From assembly GCA_902834055.1 (NCBI GenBank), contig CADFHB010000005.1, positions 1-52,090 of the forward strand: a DNA stretch of 52,090 bases. Reading direction: 5' to 3'. The first letter of the stretch is position 1; each line of letters begins with the position of its first letter. Below are positions 17,119 through 25,601 of the stretch, in pieces. Both the position numbers and the translations under genes were made by a program. The notes under the pieces are model-generated. The model was not told where the DNA came from, did not search any database, and saw only the letters and a list, made by a program, of their open reading frames with translations. This stretch comes from Lactobacillaceae bacterium. GTDB lineage: Bacteria; Bacillota; Bacilli; Lactobacillales; Lactobacillaceae.

Positions 17119-19338
17119 ATGAGTATCCATGTTAATGAAGAACAACAACTTTTCCACTTACAGACCGCTAAGACGAGCTACGTCTTTAAGATCCTGGAAA
17201 ATGGGGAAGCCGGCCAACTCTACTACGGGCCACGGGTCCCAGTTAAGGCCGCTTACCAGAACTTGGCCAGCCGTGAAGAACACGACTGTACCAATACCTT
17301 GACGGTTGAACAGCCCGATTTTCAACTGGAATTAATCAAGCAGGAGTATGCTGGTCTTGGCAAGGGTGATTACCGTTATCCGGCCTACCAAATTAATTAT
17401 AACGATGGTTCGCGGACGTCGGAATTTAAATACACCGGCTTCAAGATTACTGATGGTAAGAAGCGTCTGGCGGACCTGCCGTCTTCTTTTGACGACCAGG
17501 GGACCGATGCGCAGACACTAGATGTTGAATTTAAAGACGAGTACGCAAACGTTACCTTAACGCTTCATTACACCGTCTTTGACCGTGAAGACGTGATTGT
17601 CCGCAGCGCTACCTTCCTGAACCATGGTAAGGACATCGTCTTGGACCGGGCGTTAAGTGCGCAATTAGACCTGCCGGACGCTAACTATGACATGGTACAA
17701 TTCTCCGGTAGCTGGGCCCGGGAACGGCACCTGATTCGGACACCGTTACGTTCTGGTGTACAAAGCATTTCTAGCCTCCGGGACGCTTCTAGCCACCAAC
17801 AGAACCCATTCTTTATGCTGGCGCGGCCACACACTGATAACAACCAGGGAGGCGCCTTTGGGTTCAACTTCATCTACTCCGGCAACTTCATTGATTCTGT
17901 TGAGGTCGACCAGTTTGATACGACCCGGGTCCTAGTGGGGATTAACCCGGACGAGTTTGGCTGGCACCTAGCTGATGGTGAGCGTTTCCAGACACCTGAA
18001 GCGGTGATGACCTACACTAGTGCTGGTTTTAACCAGTTAAGTCACCAGTTAGCAGACTTCTACCAGGACCACCTGATTAACCCCCATTTTGCCCACGAAG
18101 AACGGCCTGTTTTGATTAATAACTGGGAAGCAACCTTCATGGACTTTAATGAGGATAAGCTGATGCCAATCGTTGATGAAGCCCATCGGTTAGGAATTGA
18201 GATGTTTGTCTTAGATGACGGTTGGTTTGGCCACCGGGACGATGATAAGTCCAGTCTGGGTGACTGGTTCGTCGATGAGAAGAAGTTTGCAACGGGAATC
18301 GACGGTTTTGCGAAGAAGGTGCACGACAAGGGGATGAAATTTGGCCTCTGGTTCGAACCGGAAATGATTTCGATCGATAGTAAGCTCTATGAAGAACACC
18401 CCGACTGGATGATCGCAACGCCTGGTCGGCAGAGTACCCCAGCCCGGAACCAGTATGTCTTAGACATGAGCCGGCAAGAAGTGGTTGACTACCTGGTAGA
18501 TCACATTAGTGCTATCATTAAGAAGACCCAGTTGGACTACATCAAGTGGGACATGAACCGGAACATCACAGAAATGTTCGGGGCTAAGTTACCGGCTGAC
18601 CGGCAGCTAGAGTTTGCCCACCGCTACATCCTCGGGGTATACCAACTATATGCCCGCCTGACGAGTGCCTTTCCAAAGGTTCTCTTTGAATCTTGTGCCT
18701 CTGGTGGTGGTCGTTTTGACCTCGGGATGATGTATTACGCACCACAGGCTTGGTGCAGTGATGATACGGATGCCGTTGAACGGATTAAGATCCAGGATGG
18801 GACCTCGTATGGTTACCAACAGTCAATGTGGGGTGCTCACGTTTCCGCAGTGCCAAATGACCAGGTTGGCCGGTTAACGTCACTAGCAACCCGGGCAGCA
18901 GTTGCTTACTTTGGTGACTTTGGTTACGAACTAGACATTACCAAGCTCCCGAAGGAACAACTGGCGGAAATTAAGTACCAAGTGGCCTTTTACAAGAAGT
19001 ACCGTCAACTCTTCCAGTTTGGCCGTTTTTACCGGTTAGAGAATCCTGATACGGTTAGCGATAACGTTTACGGGTGGGAAGTCGTTAATGATGATCGGAC
19101 GGCAGCAATTGCCGCACGCTTCCAGATCCTTAACGGTGCTAACCCAGCCTATATTCGAGTCTACTTTGCGGGACTGGATCCTGAGAAGCAATACACGGTT
19201 AACGGTGGGGATGAGAAGTTCTCCGGTGCCGAATTAATGAATGCTGGCTACTTCGTTTCCCGGATCATGGACCGGACCAAGCCGGAAAAGGATCCGTCGG
19301 ACTTTAGCTCCCGGCTCTTTGTGGTCGAAGAGGCCTAG
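17119..19338 (+). CDS. aga: Alpha-galactosidase, GH36
   Basis: A 739-residue cytoplasmic enzyme that removes terminal alpha-1,6-galactose from raffinose-family sugars and melibiose. It has the N-terminal beta-sandwich (to about 330) and a (beta/alpha)8 barrel. The nucleophile Asp lies in 'DYIKWDMNRNITE' (near 480) and the acid/base Asp in 'AWCSDDTDAVERI' (near 550). 'LFVLDDGWFGHRDDD' and 'FESCASGGGRFDLGMMYY' are invariant GH36 blocks. AAAGGGG precedes the ATG; it follows the permease by 52 bases. The two form an operon closed by a terminator. Released sucrose and galactose would enter other pathways outside the window. Confidence 0.95.
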   Translation: MSIHVNEEQQLFHLQTAKTSYVFKILENGEAGQLYYGPRVPVKAAYQNLASREEHDCTNTLTVEQPDFQLELIKQEYAGLGKGDYRYPAYQINYNDGSRTSEFKYTGFKITDGKKRLADLPSSFDDQGTDAQTLDVEFKDEYANVTLTLHYTVFDREDVIVRSATFLNHGKDIVLDRALSAQLDLPDANYDMVQFSGSWARERHLIRTPLRSGVQSISSLRDASSHQQNPFFMLARPHTDNNQGGAFGFNFIYSGNFIDSVEVDQFDTTRVLVGINPDEFGWHLADGERFQTPEAVMTYTSAGFNQLSHQLADFYQDHLINPHFAHEERPVLINNWEATFMDFNEDKLMPIVDEAHRLGIEMFVLDDGWFGHRDDDKSSLGDWFVDEKKFATGIDGFAKKVHDKGMKFGLWFEPEMISIDSKLYEEHPDWMIATPGRQSTPARNQYVLDMSRQEVVDYLVDHISAIIKKTQLDYIKWDMNRNITEMFGAKLPADRQLEFAHRYILGVYQLYARLTSAFPKVLFESCASGGGRFDLGMMYYAPQAWCSDDTDAVERIKIQDGTSYGYQQSMWGAHVSAVPNDQVGRLTSLATRAAVAYFGDFGYELDITKLPKEQLAEIKYQVAFYKKYRQLFQFGRFYRLENPDTVSDNVYGWEVVNDDRTAAIAARFQILNGANPAYIRVYFAGLDPEKQYTVNGGDEKFSGAELMNAGYFVSRIMDRTKPEKDPSDFSSRLFVVEEA

Positions 19339-19373
19339 CCAGTCCCAATAATCCCTCAATAGTAATATTAAAA

Positions 19374-19434
19374 TAAACCGGCGGCCATTGGTTGCACTTC
19401 GTTGTTAGTGTAGCCAATGGCCGCCGGTTTTTAA
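19374..19434 (+). terminator. Terminator of the raffinose operon
   Basis: AACCGGCGGCCATTGG (19376-19391) pairs with CCAATGGCCGCCGGTT (19414-19429), followed by TTTTAATTT. Confidence 0.92.
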
Positions 19435-19469
19435 TTTAATGAGCCTGTAATTGGACGATTAATTTTAAA

Positions 19470-19515
19470 GAACAAACGGAGCCGGTGAGAAAGCAGAACT
19501 TTTTTCGGCTCCGTT
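19470..19515 (-). terminator. Terminator of the minus-strand TVP38-YdjY set
   Basis: AACGGAGCCG (19475-19484) and CGGCTCCGTT (19506-19515) form a perfect stem. On the minus strand it is followed by TGTTCTTTAAAATT, a modest U-rich tail. Confidence 0.7.
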
Positions 19516-19521
19516 CACAGC

Positions 19522-19905
19522 CTAGCGTCTCCTCACAAGGGGTTTAAGACTCAGCAAGAACCCCGCGATAATGATAATGACCAGCACTAGGTTAATACTG
19601 GTAAATGAAACATTCTCAGTATGGAGCCCTTCACGAATGAAGGCGGCGGGGATAACCAGCAAGTTGGTCACCCCTTCGACCGCTAGTGCAACCACCGTAA
19701 CGATAACCGTATTGATTACGGTCAACCAACGATTAACGGTTCGGTGGCGCATTACTAGTGACCAGATAATCACTAGTAGCAACCAACAGGCAAAGAAGAG
19801 GTAACCGATATTGACCCGCATTTGCAACCAGGTGTCATTAAAAAGAAGGGTAGCAATCAAGAGACTCCATAAGAACGAGTTATAAATCCCAATAAGTAGT
19901 TTCAT
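19522..19905 (-). CDS. Small integral membrane protein of unknown function
   Basis: A 127-residue protein with four predicted membrane segments (about residues 5-22, 33-52, 62-82 and 103-120) and a basic C-terminus ending in RRR. I recognise no family. It begins four bases after the YdjY-domain gene's stop, so it is the third gene of the minus-strand set. Its context next to a TVP38 protein and a YdjY protein suggests a role in the same membrane-linked process. No strong ribosome site is seen, which fits translational coupling. Confidence 0.7.
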   Translation of the reverse strand: MKLLIGIYNSFLWSLLIATLLFNDTWLQMRVNIGYLFFACWLLLVIIWSLVMRHRTVNRWLTVINTVIVTVVALAVEGVTNLLVIPAAFIREGLHTENVSFTSINLVLVIIIIAGFLLSLKPLVRRR

Positions 19906-19909
19906 TAGT

Positions 19910-20563
19910 TTACTTTTCCGCGAGTTTAACGATCAGCGTAACGTGGGTACCATCCTTTGGCAGGACCTTTTGGTTACCGCGGAAGCTAACAACGTGGTTA
20001 GGTTCCGTTGAACCAGTTGGCCAAGCATGGTCAGAAACGATTCCCGTAGCACAGCTGTCAAAACAAACGACACAACCAGTGTTCATCGTCTTGGCCCGGC
20101 CCAAGTTACCACCGAAGCGGAAGTCGGTCTTGTACTTCTTTGAAGACTTAATGCTGTCTTGAACAGGGACCGCCTTGTGTCCCTTCCACTTGATGTAGAT
20201 GTTAAGCTTGCTACCTTGAACGCGCTTGCCCTGCCCCTTAGCAGCCTTCATATCAGCTGGGCGTAAATTGTTACCAGGTTTGGCACCAATTTTCTTGAGG
20301 GCGTTGTAGAAGGTGATTTCACTAACTTCACCGCGTAGGACGGCCTTATCACCATTGGACCCGTTTTTGTAAACGACCAGGTGCCGGGTTGGTTGGGTAA
20401 AGTAAGTACCATTGACAACGGCCGGGTACTCAACTTCCTTTTTTGCCTTGTTGACGGTAATTTTCTCATCAGCATAGGCGGTGTTTGATTGAGCAAGGCT
20501 CACGCCGATGGTTAGTAGAGACAGTGCCGCAGCAAATCCCACGAAGAGTTTCTTTAAGTTCAT
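19910..20563 (-). CDS. Secreted YdjY-domain protein with a Cys cluster
   Basis: A 217-residue exported protein. Residues 1-31 are a Sec signal peptide ending near 'AYADE'. The mature part holds the YdjY-type pattern, with 'VVYKNGSNGDKAVLRGEVSEITFYNALKKIGAKPG' and a cysteine cluster 'TGCVVCFDSCATG' (CxxCxxxC), suited to a metal or Fe-S site or to thiol chemistry outside the membrane. E. coli YdjY sits between two TVP38 genes, ydjX and ydjZ, and here too the neighbour is TVP38. AGGAGG lies nine bases before the ATG. Function is unknown in any organism to my knowledge. Confidence 0.75.
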   Translation of the reverse strand: MNLKKLFVGFAAALSLLTIGVSLAQSNTAYADEKITVNKAKKEVEYPAVVNGTYFTQPTRHLVVYKNGSNGDKAVLRGEVSEITFYNALKKIGAKPGNNLRPADMKAAKGQGKRVQGSKLNIYIKWKGHKAVPVQDSIKSSKKYKTDFRFGGNLGRAKTMNTGCVVCFDSCATGIVSDHAWPTGSTEPNHVVSFRGNQKVLPKDGTHVTLIVKLAEK

Positions 20564-20581
20564 TGTCTAGTTCCTCCTGAA

Positions 20582-21325
20582 TTAGTTTTTGTTATTAGCT
20601 TTTAGTTCATCATCTTGGTGACGGTTAACGTAAATCTTACGGAATAAGACTACTAGTGCCGAGAGGGCGAAGAGAATTAATAGGGCCATCGTAAACATCT
20701 TGGCACCGCCAACTAGCATCCCGCCGACGTATGAATAAATTACTGTGGCGGGGAGTTCACCGATTGCCGAAGCAATGATGAAGCCACTAAATGACATCGA
20801 GGTTAGTCCAGCGGCATAGCTGACGAGGTCAAATGAAATGAACGGTAATAGCCGGCAGATAATGATGCAGTTCCGACCATAACGGGCAAAGAAGCGGTCG
20901 ATTGACTGGAGCGCCGACTTGGTGGTGAGCTTTTCGACCGCGTCCCGGCCTAAAAAGCGGGCAATGTAAAAGCAGAGTGCCGCCCCAGCCAGTGAACTGA
21001 CCCAGGATAGCAACATTCCCTGCCACCAGCCAAAGAGACTCGCGTTCGCAAAGGTAACCAGGAAGGCCGGTAGTGGGGCCGCAACGCTTTGAAAAACCAT
21101 TAGGAAAAAAGAAATAACAGCAGCGTAAACCCCATATGAGGCAACAAAATCCTTCACAACGGTAAAATCACCGGAGCTAAACATATAAATAATTTGATTA
21201 CAAAAATACTTAACTGCGGGTATTGTGAAGTAAGTAATAATGCCAAGCAAAATAATAGCAATCGTTATCCATCGGCCTAGTCGGTAACTTTTCTTTGGGC
21301 TGGAAAGATTGGATGACGTATTCAA
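20582..21325 (-). CDS. TVP38/TMEM64 (DedA-like) membrane protein
   Basis: A 247-residue protein starting at a TTG (21325) that has AAAGGAGG seven bases upstream; the longer ATG frame (from 21424) has a poor, non-membrane N-terminus. It shows about five to six membrane helices. The SNARE-associated/VTT domain is seen in 'PLPAFLVTFANASLFGWWQGMLLSWVSSLAGAALCFYIARFLGRDAV' and 'CRLLPFISFDLVSYAAGLTSMSFSGFI'. The family moves or scrambles lipids or couples ion flux; substrates are mostly undefined. It is the first gene of the minus-strand set and divergent from the Fe-S/ABC operon. Confidence 0.85.
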   Translation of the reverse strand: MNTSSNLSSPKKSYRLGRWITIAIILLGIITYFTIPAVKYFCNQIIYMFSSGDFTVVKDFVASYGVYAAVISFFLMVFQSVAAPLPAFLVTFANASLFGWWQGMLLSWVSSLAGAALCFYIARFLGRDAVEKLTTKSALQSIDRFFARYGRNCIIICRLLPFISFDLVSYAAGLTSMSFSGFIIASAIGELPATVIYSYVGGMLVGGAKMFTMALLILFALSALVVLFRKIYVNRHQDDELKANNKN

Positions 21326-21514
21326 AGAGATTCCTCCTTTGGCAGCGCTCTCAAAATAAGCAAAAATAGGGCAAAAACTAATTGCGTTATTAGCTATTTT
21401 GGGATAATGTGAATAATGTATCAAGACTAATGAACATTTATTATCTTATCACTAAAAGTCACAAATGGAAGGCCACGTTTTTAAGTGGTCAAAGATCTAA
21501 GGGGAGAATTTTAG
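21326..21514. promoter_or_regulatory. Divergent promoter region of the ydj/ynj-like locus
   Basis: This AT-rich 189-base gap must carry promoters for both gene sets. A loose dyad, GTGAATAATG (about 21410-21419) against CATTTATTATCTTATCAC (about 21434-21451), could bind a regulator, but the arms differ by several bases. I cannot assign -35/-10 pairs with confidence. Both gene sets lying back to back suggests shared control. Confidence 0.45.
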
Positions 21515-21904
21515 ATGAAGTTTTCTCGACACACGAAAGCGCTTGCAAAAAATATCGTTGAGAATTGTACGGAGTGTGGACGTTGTATGCCAGACTGTCC
21601 ATTCTTGCAAGCCTACTGCAAGTCGCCCAAACAACTGTTTCAAAAATTTTTGGATGATGGTGACATTGACCCAGAAATCCCCTACTCGTGCCTCTTATGT
21701 GCCCACTGTACCCGGGTGTGTCCACAACAATTAAAGCTGGACGAAGCCTTTTACAGTATGCGTAAGGACCTGATTAAGAATAGTCGTAAGCGGCCGTTAA
21801 AGTCGTTGCGGGGAGTCTACTTTCACCAGCGCTTTTCGTATTGCTCACTATTTACAACGGTTAATAAGGGGCATGGTAAGGCAACGAGCAAGGAGGAAAA
21901 GTAG
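21515..21904 (+). CDS. HdrC-like ferredoxin with two [4Fe-4S] motifs
   Basis: A 129-residue protein with two cysteine motifs: 'CTECGRCMPDCP' (near residue 18) and 'CLLCAHCTRVCP' (near 59), both CxxCxxCxxxCP. This is the layout of HdrC, GlpC N-terminus and LutB-type electron-transfer subunits. The C-terminal about 45 residues are basic. AGGGGAG is eight to nine bases before the ATG. It ends two bases before the CCG-domain gene and must form a complex with it. It opens the plus-strand operon that continues to about 31.7 kb. Confidence 0.85.
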   Translation: MKFSRHTKALAKNIVENCTECGRCMPDCPFLQAYCKSPKQLFQKFLDDGDIDPEIPYSCLLCAHCTRVCPQQLKLDEAFYSMRKDLIKNSRKRPLKSLRGVYFHQRFSYCSLFTTVNKGHGKATSKEEK

Positions 21905-21906
21905 GA

Positions 21907-22662
21907 ATGAAATATGGATTTATGCCGGGCTGTTCACTAGCTTCCACTAGCCCAGAGAATGTTCAACATATTATTAATTACTTACAGGATTTATATCCCG
22001 ATTTAGCGATCATTGAAGCTTGTTGTGGCAAGCCGATGAAGATGATCGGTGAGACGGAAAAGTTTGAAAACCACTTTGCAAACCTTGCAGAGATGGTCCG
22101 TGATGCTGAAATTGACGACCTATTGTTGGCCTGTCAGAACTGCCTAAAGGTGATGACCGAAGAAAAGAAGTTTAAGGTCGATTCACTATGGGTAAAGATG
22201 GCGGAATGGGGGTTACCAGAAGAGTACCACAACAAGGCTAAGGACAGCGACGTGGTCTTTTCAATTCAAGACTCCTGTTCTGCACGTGACCGGACGGATG
22301 TCCAGCGGGCGGTCCGCCAAATTATGAAGTTCCTGGGGTATAAAGTCGCGCGCAACCGGTTATCCTTGCGTAATACCCTTTGCTGTGGCTTTGGTGGCAT
22401 GTGCGGTGTCTCAAACGCCCAGCTAAGCCACGAGGTCGCCCGTAAACGGGTACAGACCTTTAAGACGGACTACGTAGTTAGTTATTGCTCAAGCTGTACA
22501 CTGGCAATGTCAATTGGTGGTGCCCGGTCTTGGCACCTGCTGGACTTGATTTTTGGCCCCGTAGTTCACCTAGGAGATCAGCCTAAGCCGAATGACCTGG
22601 GAAACACGTTGAAGGCTTGGCAAAACCGCTATCGGACAAAGAAGATTATTCAAAAGGCATAG
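21907..22662 (+). CDS. HdrB-like Fe-S oxidoreductase with two CCG domains
   Basis: A 251-residue protein with two cysteine-rich CCG domains. The first runs Cys9, 'ACCGKP' (near 39) and 'CQNC' (near 77). The second runs 'QDSCSARDR' (near 123), 'LCCGFGGMC' (near 158) and 'YCSSC' (near 196). These match CX31-39CCX35-36CXXC, which in HdrB binds unusual [4Fe-4S] clusters that split disulfides. With the preceding ferredoxin it makes an HdrBC- or GlpC-like two-subunit reductase. The substrate is unknown; a disulfide, persulfide or similar sulfur compound is a reasonable guess given the neighbourhood. Confidence 0.85.
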   Translation: MKYGFMPGCSLASTSPENVQHIINYLQDLYPDLAIIEACCGKPMKMIGETEKFENHFANLAEMVRDAEIDDLLLACQNCLKVMTEEKKFKVDSLWVKMAEWGLPEEYHNKAKDSDVVFSIQDSCSARDRTDVQRAVRQIMKFLGYKVARNRLSLRNTLCCGFGGMCGVSNAQLSHEVARKRVQTFKTDYVVSYCSSCTLAMSIGGARSWHLLDLIFGPVVHLGDQPKPNDLGNTLKAWQNRYRTKKIIQKA

Positions 22663-22681
22663 AAATGGGGAGTAATTGAAA

Positions 22682-23947
22682 ATGAAGCAAAAGCGACACG
22701 CGCGGTGGCGATGGTTATTACTACTGGCTGCCTGTATGGTAGTGACGGTAACACTGACCGCATGTGGTAAGTCATCTAGCAGCCAATCTGGTACTGGTGA
22801 CAAAGTTACGACATTTAAGCATGCCGAAAAGACGGCCCGGGGTAAGGAAGTAACCTTCTATGGCTTTGGCGGAAACGAACAGGCCAACAAGTGGGTTGAT
22901 GAAATCGTTGCCCCAGCGATGAAAAAGAAGTATGACATCAAAGTTAAACGGGTCCCAATGGACATCGATAATATCTTAAATAAACTGGTGTCAATTAAAC
23001 AGTCTGGGAAGACCGGCAACATTGACGTAATCTGGATTAACGGTGAAAACTTCTATACCGCTAAAAAAGAGGGCCTCCTCTATGGGCCATTTGCCAACAA
23101 GGTCCCGAGCTTTAAGAACTTGATGTACACTAACGGTCACTATTCAAAGTATGATTTTGGGACACCAATTAAGGGTTACGAAGTGCCATACGGAACGGCG
23201 CAATTAACCTTCTTTGGTCGGCCGGGGGACTTTGATAACCATTTCCCAGATAGTGCCCAACAACTATTGGAGTATGCCAAGGCCCATCCTGGTAAATTAA
23301 CGTACACGGCGCCGCCGGAATTTACGGGGAGTGCCTTTGTCCGCAACGTGATCTGCAATATTGTTGGCTATAAGCGGGTGTACGATGCACCAGCGACGAA
23401 GGCCGGAATGTATAAGGCTATCAAGCCGGGCCTTGACTACCTTAATGAATTGAAGCCATACCTTTGGAAACAGGGGAAGACCTACCCGACGACGACGGCC
23501 CAACTGGATAAAATGTATGCGGCTCATCAGATCAACATGGACTTTAGCTATTCACCAACTCATGGGGCAGTTGAACGTGATGAACACCAGTTTAGTGCTG
23601 ACACCCAGCCGTTCTTCTTTAAGAAGGGTAACATTGCTAACGAAAGTTACTTAGCGATTGCCAACTCATCCGCTAACAAGGATGCTGCGTTGTTATTGAT
23701 CAACGAAATGACCAGTGAATCAGCACAAGTTAAAAAGGCGGAGGCAAAATATGGGTACTCACTGCCACCGTTTGACTACAGTAAGCTGACACCACAAAAC
23801 CGGCAAAAGCTAGAAAGTCTGTACACTAACAAGGGCGTGCCATCAGACCAAGAGTTACGCTCCCACCAAATTCCAGAAGTTCAGGCAAAAAAGATTGCTA
23901 TTATTGAGTCACTCTGGAAGGAACATGTCCTGCACGGGGATAATTAA
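22682..23947 (+). CDS. ABC importer substrate-binding lipoprotein, YnjB type
   Basis: A 421-residue lipoprotein, started at the ATG at 22682 (GGGGAG nine bases upstream) rather than a TTG two codons before. The signal ends at the lipobox 'TLTACGK' (Cys28). The mature protein contains 'VDIDNILNKLV'-like and 'GNIDVIWINGENFYTAKKEGLLYGP' blocks, followed by 'KGYEVPYGTAQLTF', which I recognise from the YnjB family (solute-binding family 1, Fe3+/spermidine/thiamine-like fold). The ligand of YnjB is not known. The stop overlaps the first permease start (TAATG). Confidence 0.85.
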   Translation: MKQKRHARWRWLLLLAACMVVTVTLTACGKSSSSQSGTGDKVTTFKHAEKTARGKEVTFYGFGGNEQANKWVDEIVAPAMKKKYDIKVKRVPMDIDNILNKLVSIKQSGKTGNIDVIWINGENFYTAKKEGLLYGPFANKVPSFKNLMYTNGHYSKYDFGTPIKGYEVPYGTAQLTFFGRPGDFDNHFPDSAQQLLEYAKAHPGKLTYTAPPEFTGSAFVRNVICNIVGYKRVYDAPATKAGMYKAIKPGLDYLNELKPYLWKQGKTYPTTTAQLDKMYAAHQINMDFSYSPTHGAVERDEHQFSADTQPFFFKKGNIANESYLAIANSSANKDAALLLINEMTSESAQVKKAEAKYGYSLPPFDYSKLTPQNRQKLESLYTNKGVPSDQELRSHQIPEVQAKKIAIIESLWKEHVLHGDN

Positions 23948-24816
23948 TGAAAAAGAAATATCTTTTATTGATCCTACCGTTTGTAGGTCTGAATAGCGTT
24001 GTAATTATTGCAGCGCTTTTTCAGTCTATTGCGATTAGTTTAGGCTACTACCCGGTAATTGGGTTGCGCCACTTAACGTTGTCTTATTATTTTGCTGTTT
24101 TTAGTGACCGTTACTTTGTCCGCTCGTTGATATATAGCCTTTATTTAGGCCTGGTTTCGACAGTCGGGGCCCTGGCATTGGGGTTAGTGATGGCGATGGC
24201 CTTAGAACGAGTGGCTGGTAACCACCGCTGGTTAGCACGCCTCTTTACGGTTCCAATTACCATCCCCCATATCATTGTCGCCTTGATGATCATGCAACTG
24301 TTGACCCAATCTGGGCTGGTGTCGCGGGTCGCCTACTACCTTCACCTAATATCTTCTATTGATGCCTTCCCATTATTAGTCAATGATCATTGGGGGACCA
24401 GTATTATCATTGTCTTCCTCTATAAAGAAATACCATACGTGGCGGTGACTATGTTGGCAATCTTGCGCCAGCTCCAGAGTGGCTACACCAGTGTGGCCCG
24501 CAATCTGGGGGCTTCACGGTGGCAGGCCTTTTGGCACGTCACGCTCCCGTTAGTTCAACCGACCCTGTTTACCCTATTTATCATTCTATTTTGCTTTACC
24601 TTTGCGAACTTCGAAGTACCGTATATTTTAGGTAACCCCGGCAATGAAACGATTGCTTTAACCATCTATGATCAATTTTTACAACCGGATTTACAGTCAC
24701 GGCCGGCAGCCTTTGCTTTAAACACAATATTGTCGGTGATTTGCCTGGCAGCAACGCTGTTAGCACTGTTAATTAGCCGGTTACTCCCTGGCGGAAAGGA
24801 CCGGTATCAAGAATGA
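23947..24816 (+). CDS. ABC importer permease 1 (YnjC N-terminal half type)
   Basis: A 289-residue permease with about six membrane helices. The EAA loop is visible as 'SVARNLGASRWQAFWHVTLPLVQPTL' (near residue 180). In E. coli YnjC two permease halves are fused in one polypeptide; here they are two genes, this being the first. The ATG shares a base with the upstream stop, and the stop overlaps the next start (ATGA), so translation is coupled. Confidence 0.85.
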   Translation: MKKKYLLLILPFVGLNSVVIIAALFQSIAISLGYYPVIGLRHLTLSYYFAVFSDRYFVRSLIYSLYLGLVSTVGALALGLVMAMALERVAGNHRWLARLFTVPITIPHIIVALMIMQLLTQSGLVSRVAYYLHLISSIDAFPLLVNDHWGTSIIIVFLYKEIPYVAVTMLAILRQLQSGYTSVARNLGASRWQAFWHVTLPLVQPTLFTLFIILFCFTFANFEVPYILGNPGNETIALTIYDQFLQPDLQSRPAAFALNTILSVICLAATLLALLISRLLPGGKDRYQE

Positions 24817-25601
24817 GAAAAAAAGTGGTAATTTTATGGTTAGCCAGCCTGATGGTACTGGTCCCAATCGTGATGATCATTTTATGGGCGGTAGCGGTCA
24901 AGTGGACTTATCCGGCGGTCTTGCCGAGTCAGTATGGCTGGCTGTATTTCCGGCGGGCATATGCTGACCCTAATTTCTGGCCTAGCATCTGGAATAGCAC
25001 GGTGATTGCCTTTGTTGCGACGGTAGTTACACTGGCAATTGCCTTACCAGCGTGTCGGTTTTTGACTATGCAACATTTGCTATCCGGGCGTCTGATTGAA
25101 TTCATCATTTACTTGCCGATGATCTTACCGGCAATTGCGATTGTGACATCAACCGAAACGGAATTCTTGCGCTGGCAACTGAGCGGGACTTACCTTGGGG
25201 TGGTCATCCTCCACGTTTTCTTTATGTTGCCCTACGCAATGCAGATTATGCTGGAAAGTTACCGGAAAATGGGGACGGCTTACCAGCTAACGGCTTATAA
25301 CCTCGGTGCCAACACCTGGCAAACGTTTTGGCGAGTAACGGTACCGCTACTGCGGCCGGGATTAATCGCCGCGGCCAGCCTGTGTTACATCATTTCATAT
25401 AGCCAATACCTACCGACCTTCTTCGTTGGTGATAGCAACATTATTACCTTGCCATTACTGCTGATTCCGTTTGCTAATAACGGTCGGTTTGGTGTTGGAT
25501 CAGTCTATAGCATTATTTTTATCGTGACGTCGTTAATTGGTGTCGGTGTGATTACAACTATTATTGGGGGTCGTCATGGGATTAAACGTCAAAGAAATTA
25601 G
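24813..25601 (+). CDS. ABC importer permease 2 (YnjC C-terminal half type)
   Basis: A 262-residue permease with about six membrane helices. The EAA loop reads 'LTAYNLGANTWQTFWRVTVPLLRPGL' (near residue 155). With the preceding gene it forms the heterodimeric channel for the YnjB-like lipoprotein. It starts in an ATGA overlap and its end overlaps the ATPase start by 26 bases. Confidence 0.85.
   Translation: MRKKVVILWLASLMVLVPIVMIILWAVAVKWTYPAVLPSQYGWLYFRRAYADPNFWPSIWNSTVIAFVATVVTLAIALPACRFLTMQHLLSGRLIEFIIYLPMILPAIAIVTSTETEFLRWQLSGTYLGVVILHVFFMLPYAMQIMLESYRKMGTAYQLTAYNLGANTWQTFWRVTVPLLRPGLIAAASLCYIISYSQYLPTFFVGDSNIITLPLLLIPFANNGRFGVGSVYSIIFIVTSLIGVGVITTIIGGRHGIKRQRN

Noticed and set aside
19522..19905. 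DsbD- or ferric-reductase-like membrane partner for YdjY
   Set aside because: The four helices have no conserved His or Cys pairs for haem or thiol transfer, so it was left as unknown.
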